In this document: piece after piece, positions 1 to 6,182 of the stretch
How the letters are laid out: every line of letters begins with the position of its first letter
Numbering within the stretch: the stretch's first letter is position 1
Origin: Planctomycetota bacterium
GTDB lineage: Bacteria; Planctomycetota; Planctomycetia; Pirellulales; Pirellulaceae
NCBI GenBank assembly: GCA_019347795.1
Contig: JAHWKS010000373.1
Span: 1-6,182, forward strand
Direction of reading: 5' to 3'
DNA: 6,182 nucleotides
The notes under the pieces: generated by a model
What the model saw: only the letters and a program-made list of their open reading frames with translations
Databases searched by the model: none
What the model was told of the DNA's origin: nothing
Program-made: the position numbers and the translations under genes

Positions 1-1
1 G

Positions 2-1039
2 GGCGTGCAACAGGTCTTGCTGCACGTCAAAGTGCTGGAAGTCTCGCGATCGAAGATGAAGCAGTTGGGCGTGGACTGGGGCCTGGTGACCGGCGACGAC
101 TGGATTGTCAGCACGCCCAGCGCATTGGGCGATCCCGCGTCCTTGCAGAACGGCGTCTCCGCGGCGTTCGGCGATACGCTCCGCTTCGGCATCATCGACG
201 GGAACACCACATTTTTGACCTTCATCGACGCCTTGCGGCAGAAGAACGCGGCCAAGCTGCTTTCCGAGCCGACGGTGGTCACCGTCAGCGGCCGGCCGGC
301 AACCGTAAACATCGGCGGCGAATTCCCGATCATTGTGCCGCAAAGCCTGGGCACCAGCTCGGTGGAGTTCCGGCAGTTCGGCACGCGGGTCGATTTCGTG
401 CCGATCGTGCTGGGGAACGGCCGCATCCGCTTGGAGGTCCGCCCGCAGGTGACCGAGCGGGACGACGCCAACGGCATCAACGGCATTCCGGCCCTCACCA
501 CGCGATACGTCGATACGGCTGCTGAGATGCAGGCGGGACAGACGCTGGCGCTGGCGGGATTGCTGCAACACCGGGTGGAGACCGAGAACCGGGGCTTGCC
601 GGTCCTTGCCGATCTTCCCTGGGTCGGCGCCGCGTTCCGCCGCGTCGAGGAGCGCGTGAACGAAGTCGAGCTGCTGTTTCTGGTGCGGCCGGAGTTCGTG
701 GACGCTCTCGATCCTCACGAAGTTCCGCCGTGCGGGCTGGGCCAGTTCACCACCACGCCCACCAGTCACGAGTTGCTGGGTCGCGGCTATATGGAAGTTC
801 CCAAATGCTGCGACGACGGCTCGTTCGCCGTGGGCCCGGGGGGCGCGCCGGTCGGCGGCTTCGAAGTCTACACGCCGGGCCCCGACGGCGCCGTATATCC
901 CGCCATGCCGGGACCGTCGCAGGCCCCGGTGGCTGATCCGTACCTTGGGCAGAGCCGCGCCCGGCGCAACGTCGCCGGTCCCAGGCTCGCGGAGCCGGGA
1001 CTCATCGGACCCGTCGGTTATGACGTGCGCAATAGATGA
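2..1039 (+). CDS. cpaC: Tad/Flp pilus outer-membrane secretin, CpaC/RcpA family (5' truncated by window edge)
   Basis: This is the C-terminal part of a secretin, the outer-membrane ring through which a Tad (Flp) pilus leaves the cell. The frame is open at the left edge. The GTG at 5-7 is probably an internal valine, because 'VLLHVKVLEVSR' (residues 4-15 counted from it) is the usual entry into the secretin domain after N0/N1-type domains, which must lie upstream with the signal peptide. Other secretin blocks follow in order: 'LLSEPTVVTVSGRPA' (85-99), 'GGEFPIIVPQ' (104-113), 'GTRVDFVPIVLGNGRIRLEV' (126-145), 'AGQTLALAGLL' (177-187), and the closing 'LPVLADLPWVGAAFR' with 'ELLFLVRPEFV' (198-232). 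About 110 residues come after the secretin core. They begin with a cysteine-containing stretch (C243, C268, C269) and end rich in glycine and proline. CpaE follows after 42 bases on the same strand, so co-transcription is likely. Family assignment is firm; CpaC rather than another type II/III secretin rests mainly on the neighbouring cpaE. Confidence 0.9.
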   Translation, partial: GVQQVLLHVKVLEVSRSKMKQLGVDWGLVTGDDWIVSTPSALGDPASLQNGVSAAFGDTLRFGIIDGNTTFLTFIDALRQKNAAKLLSEPTVVTVSGRPATVNIGGEFPIIVPQSLGTSSVEFRQFGTRVDFVPIVLGNGRIRLEVRPQVTERDDANGINGIPALTTRYVDTAAEMQAGQTLALAGLLQHRVETENRGLPVLADLPWVGAAFRRVEERVNEVELLFLVRPEFVDALDPHEVPPCGLGQFTTTPTSHELLGRGYMEVPKCCDDGSFAVGPGGAPVGGFEVYTPGPDGAVYPAMPGPSQAPVADPYLGQSRARRNVAGPRLAEPGLIGPVGYDVRNR

Positions 1040-1081
1040 GGTTGTGTTTCGGCTCGTTGTTCCTCTTCCCGCACGATTCTT

Positions 1082-2308
1082 ATGAGCACTGTACTGCGAC
1101 TGGCGATTGTCGATCCGAACGACGGCGCCCGCGAATCGCTCAAGACGATGTTGTTGGGCATGGACATGGTCTGGCTCGAGGCCGAGTGCTCGCGGTATGA
1201 ATTCTTCGCGGACGTCGTTTCCCAGACGCAGCCGGACGTGGGCGTGGTCGCCCTCGACGCGAACCCGGAGAAGGCGCTGGCCCTCTTGGAAAACGTGCGC
1301 GAGATCGCGCCCGCCTGCAACCTGCTGGTGGTGAGCAGCTCGACCGACGGGCAGCTCATCCTCCGTGCGATGCGGGCCGGGGCGAAGGAGTACCTCAACA
1401 CGCCGCTGGGCGTGGAAGAGTTGATTCAGGCCCTGCAACGGCTCGGCAGCCAGGGACTTCACGGCGCCGCGCGGGGACGCGGCTGCCAGGTGATTGCGGT
1501 GGCCGGCTCGACGGGCGGGGTGGGCACCACCAGCGTCTGCGTCAACCTGGGTTGCATCCTGGCGAAGCAGCCGGGCAAGAGCGTGGCTCTGGTGGACCTG
1601 GATCTCGCGCTCGGCGACGCCGACGTCTTTCTGGACACGATCCCCGATTACACCGTCGTCGATGTCGCCCAAAACATTACGCGGTTGGACTTCACGCTGC
1701 TCAAGCGTTCGCTCACGAAGCACAGCTCCGGCCTGTACCTGCTGCCGCGGCCGGTGCAGCTCCAAGACACGTCGCTGGTTGCGCCCACCGATTTGCATCG
1801 CGTGCTGGGTTTGCTGAAAGCGTCTTTTTCGCACCTGATCCTTGACCTGTCGAAGGGTTACAGCGAGCTGGACATGGTCGCCCTCCGCGAGGCGCACCAC
1901 GTCCTCTTGATCACTCAGCTCGACCTGCCCTGCTTGCGAAACGTCGTGCGGCTGCTGATGTCGTTCGACGAGATCGAAGAAATCAAGGAGAAAGTGAAGA
2001 TCGTCATCAACCGCGTCGGTCTCGAAAGCGGACAGATCGGCCTCAAGAGGGCTCAAGAGACGATCGGCCGGGAAGTCTTTTGGCAGATTCCCAACGACTA
2101 CCGCGTGATGGCCGAGGTCCGCAACAACGGCGTGCCGCTCATCGAGCACGCTCCGCGCAGCGGAATCGCCCAGTCCTACGTCTCGCTGGCCGAGAGCCTC
2201 ACCGGGGAATCTTCCGACGAAGAGTCGGATGAGGCGAAATCGCCGTCCGGCCGGCGCTGGCTCAACTTCTGGCCCGCCAAGACGGCTAAACCGGCGGAGC
2301 AATCCTGA
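1082..2308 (+). CDS. cpaE: CpaE/TadZ-like pilus assembly protein, receiver-like domain plus ParA/MinD-type ATPase domain
   Basis: CpaE/TadZ proteins act in the cytoplasm at the inner membrane and localise the Tad pilus machine. The 408 residues are a full-length family member. Residues 1-122 look like a response-regulator receiver: acidic D11 and D14, a candidate phosphoacceptor D59 in 'VVALDANP', and 'GAKEYLNTPL' (100-109), where the usual receiver lysine before proline is T107. Residues 136-375 form a ParA/MinD-type domain. Its P-loop reads 'AGSTGGVGTTS' (141-151), with threonine at both positions where the deviant Walker A has lysine. The A' block 'VALVDLDLALGDAD' (168-181) keeps D172 and D174, and Walker B is 'LILDLS' (252-257). 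The tail (377-408) is acidic, then basic with 'RRWLNFWP', perhaps a membrane-touching segment (inference). ATG at 1082 was chosen because 'LRLAIVDPNDGARESLK' follows at once; no Shine-Dalgarno is visible, so translation may depend on coupling to the secretin gene. The gene is followed after 9 bases by an opposing gene, not by cpaF. Confidence 0.92.
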   Translation: MSTVLRLAIVDPNDGARESLKTMLLGMDMVWLEAECSRYEFFADVVSQTQPDVGVVALDANPEKALALLENVREIAPACNLLVVSSSTDGQLILRAMRAGAKEYLNTPLGVEELIQALQRLGSQGLHGAARGRGCQVIAVAGSTGGVGTTSVCVNLGCILAKQPGKSVALVDLDLALGDADVFLDTIPDYTVVDVAQNITRLDFTLLKRSLTKHSSGLYLLPRPVQLQDTSLVAPTDLHRVLGLLKASFSHLILDLSKGYSELDMVALREAHHVLLITQLDLPCLRNVVRLLMSFDEIEEIKEKVKIVINRVGLESGQIGLKRAQETIGREVFWQIPNDYRVMAEVRNNGVPLIEHAPRSGIAQSYVSLAESLTGESSDEESDEAKSPSGRRWLNFWPAKTAKPAEQS

Positions 2309-2317
2309 GAGACGCCA

Positions 2318-3646
2318 TTACTCGTGGCGGAGCGCCTCGATGGGATCCATCAACGCGGCGCGGCGGGCGGGGTAGACGCCGAAGCCAATGCCGATCCCCA
2401 CCGAGACGATGAAGGAGACGATGATCGGCGCCAAGCTGAGGGCGGTTTCAATTTCCGACATGAAGGTAATCGCCAGCGGGATGCTCAGCCCGACCGCGAT
2501 GCCGATCAACCCGCCGATCGCCGAGAGGGCGGTGCTTTCGACCAGGAACTGAAGCGTGATGTCGCGCCGCTTGGCGCCCAGGGCCCGGCGAATGCCGATC
2601 TCGCGGGTCCGCTCCGTCACGGTGGCCAGCATAATGTTCATGATGCCGATTCCGCCTACCAAAAGCGAGATTCCGGCGATGGAGCCCAGCACCAGGTTCC
2701 AGATGCGGCGCTCGTGCTCGGCCTGCTCCAGCAGCTCCAGAGGAACCTGAATCTCGAAGTCGTCGCCGCGGGGGTGCGTCTGCACGAGGAGCTTGCGAGC
2801 CATGTCGGCGGTGGGCCGCACCAGATCCTCATCCGCCATCGTGAGCGTGATTTCGTGAAGCTGCACGCGTTCGAACTCCAGGGCCCCGACGCGCTGCCGC
2901 TCGCCGATCCGCCGCTGCACGGCGGTGATGGGGATGTAGATGTCGTCGTTGAAGTCTTCGCGGTCGATCGCGCCCGGCGTGGCGTTGCCGCTGGCCTGCG
3001 CATCCAGCACGCCGACGACGCGATAGGCGCCTAGCCCCAGCAGCACCGACCTCCCGATCGGGTCCTCATACCCGAACAGCCGATCGGCGGCGCCGGCCGC
3101 CAGCACGGCGACGTTGCCGGTGCGGTCCACGTCGGAGTAGGAAACGAACCGCCCACGCTGCACCGAAAGCCGCTTCACGTTCAAGAGCGCGGGGGTAACG
3201 CCGAGCACGCGGGCGTTCTCGATCCGCCGCCTGCCGTTCTGGGCATTCTGCCGAGCAAGCGAGATCGGCGCCGCCTGCTCCAGTCCCGGAAGCGTGGAGC
3301 GCAGCCGGTCGAAGTCGCGATAGGAAAGACCGTACTCGATGAGCTGCGTCGCTTGCTCGGCCCGCTGCCCCTGGCCTGATCCGCCGGCAGGCTGGGGCAT
3401 GACCTGCTGTTTCGGCTTCACGGTGCGAATGATGACGTTGCTGGCGCCGAGGCTGCGAATGCGCTCGATCGCCTCGCGTTTGGAGCCCTCGCCGACCGAG
3501 AGCATGGAGATCACCGACGCCACGCCCAGCACCGTTCCGAGCATCGTGAGGAAGCTCCGCAGCTTGTGCAGCATGAGATTGCGCAGCGCAAGCTGGACTG
3601 TCATCCAGGCTATGGTGACGTCGTAGTCGTGGGAGCGGTCGGGCAT
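2318..3646 (-). CDS. MacB-type (FtsX-fold) ABC transporter permease without ATPase domain
   Basis: This inner-membrane permease has the MacB/FtsX layout: one N-terminal membrane helix, a large periplasmic domain, then three C-terminal helices. From ATG 3646 it has 442 residues. The N-terminal signature 'LALRNLMLHKLRSFLTMLGT' starts at residue 19 and leads into helix 1 (about 31-52). The periplasmic domain contains 'GYEDPIGRSVLLG' and a small Gly/Gln-rich insertion near residues 84-96. Helix 2 ends in 'GGIGIMNIMLATVTERTREI', followed by 'GIRRALGAKRRDI', the cytoplasmic loop that contacts the ATPase in this family. The protein ends with 'YPARRAALMDPIEALRHE', a classic MacB C terminus. The start is uncertain: TTG 3679 and ATG 3604 are also in frame, the latter directly before the conserved block, and none has a Shine-Dalgarno. 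It follows the adaptor gene by about 80 bases and is probably in its operon. The substrate cannot be told from sequence; MacB relatives export antibiotics, toxins and lipoproteins or act mechanically on the cell envelope. MacB proper carries a fused ATPase; here none is present. Confidence 0.9.
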   Translation of the reverse strand: MPDRSHDYDVTIAWMTVQLALRNLMLHKLRSFLTMLGTVLGVASVISMLSVGEGSKREAIERIRSLGASNVIIRTVKPKQQVMPQPAGGSGQGQRAEQATQLIEYGLSYRDFDRLRSTLPGLEQAAPISLARQNAQNGRRRIENARVLGVTPALLNVKRLSVQRGRFVSYSDVDRTGNVAVLAAGAADRLFGYEDPIGRSVLLGLGAYRVVGVLDAQASGNATPGAIDREDFNDDIYIPITAVQRRIGERQRVGALEFERVQLHEITLTMADEDLVRPTADMARKLLVQTHPRGDDFEIQVPLELLEQAEHERRIWNLVLGSIAGISLLVGGIGIMNIMLATVTERTREIGIRRALGAKRRDITLQFLVESTALSAIGGLIGIAVGLSIPLAITFMSEIETALSLAPIIVSFIVSVGIGIGFGVYPARRAALMDPIEALRHE

Positions 3647-3728
3647 TGGGGTCACGGGGCGCCGCGCGCTGGCCCGCAAGCGTGGCGCGGAAATGGGGAA
3701 GGAGAAGGGCTGGGGCGCCCGACGGGGG

Positions 3729-5477
3729 TTAGATTGAGTCCGCAGGGGCTGCGTCGGAGGGAGAGGCGGGCGGTTCCTCGGTCGGCGGCGGCGCTGCGCC
3801 GTCGTCGGGTTGCGGGGCGGACTGCTCGCGATCCTTCTCGTCCATCACGGCCATCGGGTTGAGGACGACCTGCTCCCCTTCCTCAACGCCGCTTTTGATC
3901 TCGACGAACTTGTCGTTGGTCATGCCCAACTCCACCGGACGACGATGGGCCCGGCCGCCGCGCTCCACGTAGCACCACGTTTTGTCCTCCACTTGCACGA
4001 TCGCCTGCACCGGCACGCTGACGACGTCTTTCAAATGCGCCACGTGGATCTCTACGACCGCCGTCATCCCCGGGCGAAGTTGGTCCACTTCGCCGTCGAT
4101 GGTGACGGTGGTTTCGTACATCTTGGTGTCGGTGCTGACCTGGTCCGCCAGCACAGCCACCGCCTTGACCTCGCCCGGATACTTGCGGTCGGGGAGGGCC
4201 TCGACCTGCACCGTCGCCCGCAGCCCCTCATCCACCTGGTTCAAGACCGACTCGTGCACGGAGAGCTTGACCTGCATCCGCTTCAGATTGGGAAGCGAGA
4301 GGATGTGCTGCCGCTCGCGGGCGTTGGCGCCTTCGCGGATCTCCTCCATCCAGTACCGCCGGCTGTCGGCCACGGCGTACACCACCATGCCGTCCTGCGG
4401 GGCGTAGACCTTGGTCTTTTCGAGCTGCTCCTTGTACCGGGCCAGGCGCTCCTCCTCCTTTTTGAGCGATTCATCGGCGGCGGCCTTGGCGGCCCGGGCC
4501 TGGTTCAAGAGCGCCTCGTTGTCACGCAGCACCTGCTCGTGTTCGCGCCGCGCCGTTTCCAGGGCGCCTTGCAACGTGAGAAGCTGCATCTGCTGCTCGA
4601 ACTTTTCCTTTTTGTCCAGCGTGGCTAACTGCGTTTGCAGCTTGTTGATCTTCGCCGCGTGGGAGCTCTCGGCCTGGAGGAAGTCCAGCCGGGTGCGGTC
4701 CAGCTCGCTTTTGCCGGCGTACCCGAGCTTGAACAGCGTCTCCACCCCCTGGCTCTCATTTTTCTTCAGCTCCAGGTTCGCCTGGGCGGCGAGGATCTCG
4801 TTGTTCGCATCTTCGATGAGCCGCCTGATTTCCTCCATCTCCAGCTTCAGCGTCCCGCTGTCCTGGTCGGTGTACATTTCCAATTCCAGCTCGGCCAGCT
4901 TGACGGTCAGTTCGGCGTTCTCTTCGGCGGTCTTGTTCTGCGTGATCTGGTTGTCGTACTTGGCCGTGGCTTGAATCTGCTGGGACCGCGCGGCTTCGGT
5001 ATCGAGAATCTGATCATCCAATTCCGCCTGCAGGGACGAACTGGCGAATTCGATCAACAGATCTCCCTTTTTCACGGAGGCGCCGTTGCGAATCAGCCAG
5101 TTGATGGGCGTGCCGTCGATGCCGTCGCCGCGCACATCGTCCAGTTCGCAGACGATCTTGACGTTCTCCTGGCTTTCCAGCGTTCCCCGCTCGACGATGG
5201 TGATGGGAAGGTCCGCCCGGCGGACGGTGTAGAGCACCAGGTTCTCATCCCGCTGACTCATGCCGGTGGCCAGCATTGCCGTGACGATGATGCCCGCGAC
5301 GCCCGCCACCGAGAGGGCTGGAACCAGCCACCGCCGTTTTCGCCGAGCAGGCTGCCGCGCGTCGTCGGCGTCGTGGTTCAACTCCTGATCATCCTGCGCG
5401 ACGACTTCGTGCGGATGCGGCGGAGAGATCGCGGGAGAAGAAGCCGCGTGGCGTGGCGTATCGATCGTGCTGCTCAT
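3729..5477 (-). CDS. HlyD/MacA-type periplasmic adaptor (membrane fusion) protein with long coiled coil
   Basis: Adaptor proteins of this family join an inner-membrane transporter to an outer-membrane duct, or regulate it. The 582 residues are long compared with about 370 for E. coli MacA. Residues 1-47 are a hydrophilic cytoplasmic tail ending in a basic patch ('RRKRR', 45-49). A membrane anchor spans about 51-72, with no lipobox. The first lipoyl half lies at about 98-145 ('VERGTLES', 'VCELDDV', 'NGASVKKGDLLIEF'). A glutamate-, lysine-, leucine- and alanine-rich coiled-coil hairpin spans about 147-355, far longer than in MacA. The second lipoyl half starts at 'KVYAPQDGMVVYAV' (356-369). The beta-barrel follows at about 398-480 ('LRPGMTAVVEIHV', 467-479), then a membrane-proximal domain with 'VSVPVQAIV' (486-494) and 'VEEGEQVVLNP' (531-541). 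The last 30 residues are acidic and proline-rich. It is first in a two-gene unit with the downstream MacB-type permease, which supports an ABC rather than an RND partner. ATG 5477 is the farthest upstream start and has no clear Shine-Dalgarno. Confidence 0.9.
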   Translation of the reverse strand: MSSTIDTPRHAASSPAISPPHPHEVVAQDDQELNHDADDARQPARRKRRWLVPALSVAGVAGIIVTAMLATGMSQRDENLVLYTVRRADLPITIVERGTLESQENVKIVCELDDVRGDGIDGTPINWLIRNGASVKKGDLLIEFASSSLQAELDDQILDTEAARSQQIQATAKYDNQITQNKTAEENAELTVKLAELELEMYTDQDSGTLKLEMEEIRRLIEDANNEILAAQANLELKKNESQGVETLFKLGYAGKSELDRTRLDFLQAESSHAAKINKLQTQLATLDKKEKFEQQMQLLTLQGALETARREHEQVLRDNEALLNQARAAKAAADESLKKEEERLARYKEQLEKTKVYAPQDGMVVYAVADSRRYWMEEIREGANARERQHILSLPNLKRMQVKLSVHESVLNQVDEGLRATVQVEALPDRKYPGEVKAVAVLADQVSTDTKMYETTVTIDGEVDQLRPGMTAVVEIHVAHLKDVVSVPVQAIVQVEDKTWCYVERGGRAHRRPVELGMTNDKFVEIKSGVEEGEQVVLNPMAVMDEKDREQSAPQPDDGAAPPPTEEPPASPSDAAPADSI

Positions 5478-5845
5478 GAGAATTCGATCGCGGGGGGTCC
5501 TGGCGTGGGAAGTCCATTCCTCGTCGGCCGCCGTCTTCTCTGCGGAGCGTCGAACGCAGGGGACTCAATTGTCTCGTCCGCAGGATGGAGGCGTCGTCCC
5601 TCCGGCGGCCGAAGGTGGGGCGAAAATCAAGGCGGGTCAGCGCCTTACTGTATCAAAAATCGGCGTCTGAGTCGAACAGCAAGAGGCGGTTTTCTCACAC
5701 GGCCGCTCGGCGCGCACCCTCTCTCTTCCGTAGAAACCCCGAAATTGGAGAAATGTTTCGCGACGTTGCGACGGTTCTCGGCTTGTTTGCGTTACGCTAA
5801 CGGTCGGACTTGCGGTTTGTGCACAGACTCGCTCCGGAGCATGCG
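5478..5845. promoter_or_regulatory. Divergent intergenic region between the adaptor gene and the zinc-ribbon gene
   Basis: This region should hold promoters for both flanking genes, as they are transcribed away from each other. It is less GC-rich than the genes, especially at 5647-5665 and 5731-5760. No convincing sigma-70 promoter is visible. The best leftward -10 guess is TACAGT (complement of 5647-5652), without a good -35. For the rightward gene, a possible -35 is TTGCGA at 5766-5771, without a clear -10. Short inverted repeats occur: CGTTA/TAACG with a 3-base gap (5790-5802), CGAAA/TTTCG (5740-5744 and 5756-5760), and GGAGG/CCTCC (5587-5591 and 5599-5603). All are short enough to arise by chance. 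I see no RNA gene or convincing small protein here. An open frame on the + strand crosses the region, but it is the extension of an antisense shadow of the adaptor gene. Confidence 0.5.
5836..5839 (+). promoter_or_regulatory. Shine-Dalgarno sequence (GGAG) of the zinc-ribbon gene
   Basis: GGAG ends 6 bases before ATG 5846, which is good spacing. It decides for that start over the ATG at 5841, which would sit only 1 base from the GGAG and would encode Met-Arg followed by a stop. The other starts seen in this window have no comparable motif. Confidence 0.65.
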
Positions 5846-6182
5846 ATGAGCGTCCCCGCCGACCAGCCGCCCGCCGAGCCGTTTCAGCCGAACCCGTGGG
5901 GGGATGCGCCGTTCGACGGCGCCTTTCGAGTAATCGAGCGGCATTGCCTGCGATGCAACGGACGGCTCTACGACGGCGGCCCTTCCGAGTGTCCCGCCTG
6001 CGGATTGCAGTACGATGGCGCAAACCCGGAGACGTACCGCGACGGCCCGATGTTCCTGCGGTGGAAGTTCTGGTTCCCCGGGTTCGCAACCGCGGTGGTG
6101 ACCGGCGTCATCGCCTATGCCGTGTGCCTCCAGGCGGGCGATCTGGGGTTCGCGCTGTTCGCGGCGGTTCCGCTGAGCGTCG
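5846..6182 (+). CDS. Zinc-ribbon membrane protein, function unknown (3' truncated by window edge)
   Basis: An open frame begins at ATG 5846 behind a well-placed GGAG and runs 112 complete codons to the right edge without a stop. Residues 1-26 are rich in proline and acidic residues ('PADQPPAEPF'). Residues 34-52 hold two CxxC knuckles, 'CLRC' (C34, C37) and 'CPAC' (C49, C52), 11 residues apart, the spacing of a small zinc ribbon; 'CPACGLQYD' is typical of such ribbons. After a linker with aromatic residues ('FLRWKFWFPGF', 70-80), a hydrophobic segment (about 78-95, 'FATAVVTGVIAYAVC') is probably a membrane helix, and a second one seems to begin near residue 101 ('FALFAAVPL'). The ribbon would then be cytoplasmic if the N terminus stays inside (inference). 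I do not recognise a named family. It is divergent from the adaptor gene, so a functional link with the exporter is not implied. That the gene is real is supported by the RBS, the paired CxxC motifs and the membrane segment. Confidence 0.8.
   Translation, partial: MSVPADQPPAEPFQPNPWGDAPFDGAFRVIERHCLRCNGRLYDGGPSECPACGLQYDGANPETYRDGPMFLRWKFWFPGFATAVVTGVIAYAVCLQAGDLGFALFAAVPLSV

Noticed and set aside
2313..2329. Hairpin CGCCA-7-TGGCG in the junction of the convergent genes, as a possible bidirectional terminator
   Set aside because: The stem has only 5 base pairs, the loop includes the permease stop codon, and no T-tract follows on either side. Termination must occur somewhere near, but this is not adequate evidence.
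2324..3034. A 236-codon + strand frame opposite the permease gene
   Set aside because: Shadow of the permease, whose FtsX/MacB signatures are unambiguous on the - strand; the antisense product is low-complexity.
3713..3720. Perfect palindrome GGGCGCCC between adaptor and permease genes
   Set aside because: Eight-base GC palindromes are expected often at this base composition; it has no loop, no T-tract and no repeat elsewhere that I could see.
3810..4628. A 272-codon + strand frame opposite the adaptor gene
   Set aside because: Shadow frame: high in His, Leu, Val and Asp in patterns that mirror the codons of the adaptor; no motif and no ribosome binding site.
4635..5849. A 404-codon open frame on the + strand opposite the adaptor gene and across the intergenic region
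   Set aside because: It is antisense to a gene with clear domain structure; long antisense frames are common in GC-rich coding DNA. Its translation has no recognisable domain and is rich in Arg, Gly and Leu.
5841..5849. Two-codon reading frame (ATG CGA TGA) overlapping the start of the zinc-ribbon gene
   Set aside because: The GGAG lies only 1 base before this ATG but 6 bases before ATG 5846, so initiation at 5846 is favoured; the mini-frame is probably chance.
5637..6089. A 150-codon - strand frame at the right end
   Set aside because: It is opposite the zinc-ribbon gene, and its product is extremely Arg/Thr-rich with no domain; the + strand gene has an RBS and paired CxxC motifs.

Overview
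The window is a GC-rich stretch of bacterial chromosome with four protein genes, two of them cut by the window edges. Several traits suggest a planctomycete, perhaps of the Pirellulales: a Tad-pilus secretin with a glycine/proline-rich C-terminal tail, a CpaE with an eroded P-loop, a long HlyD-type adaptor with a 'VCELD' block and a 'VKKGDLL' lipoyl block, scarce Shine-Dalgarno sequences, and a small zinc-ribbon membrane protein. The taxonomic call is an inference from protein style; no rRNA or marker gene is present.

Left part (2-2308, + strand): the C-terminal part of an outer-membrane secretin (CpaC/RcpA family), then 42 bases further on a complete CpaE/TadZ-like protein with a receiver-like domain and a ParA/MinD-like ATPase domain. 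In Tad (Flp) pilus systems the secretin is the outer-membrane pore and CpaE/TadZ positions the machine. The usual next genes (cpaF/tadA, tadB, tadC) do not follow; the next gene comes from the opposite strand after only 9 bases.

Middle part (2318-5477, - strand): a two-gene unit, transcribed from right to left. The first gene encodes a membrane-anchored periplasmic adaptor (HlyD/MacA type) with a very long coiled coil. The second encodes a MacB-type FtsX-fold ABC permease without its own ATPase domain. Together they resemble two of the three parts of a MacAB-like export system or of a related envelope-remodelling system. No ATP-binding subunit is visible in the window.

Right part (5478-6182): a 367-368 base divergent intergenic region, then the start of a + strand gene for a zinc-ribbon protein with at least one membrane segment, running off the right end. 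It has the only good Shine-Dalgarno sequence among the starts visible in the window.

I found no tRNA, rRNA, CRISPR array, insertion sequence, attachment site or origin. I see no convincing new system. The points most worth a second look are the loss of both P-loop lysines in CpaE, the missing ATPase of the exporter, and the abrupt end of the Tad gene run.
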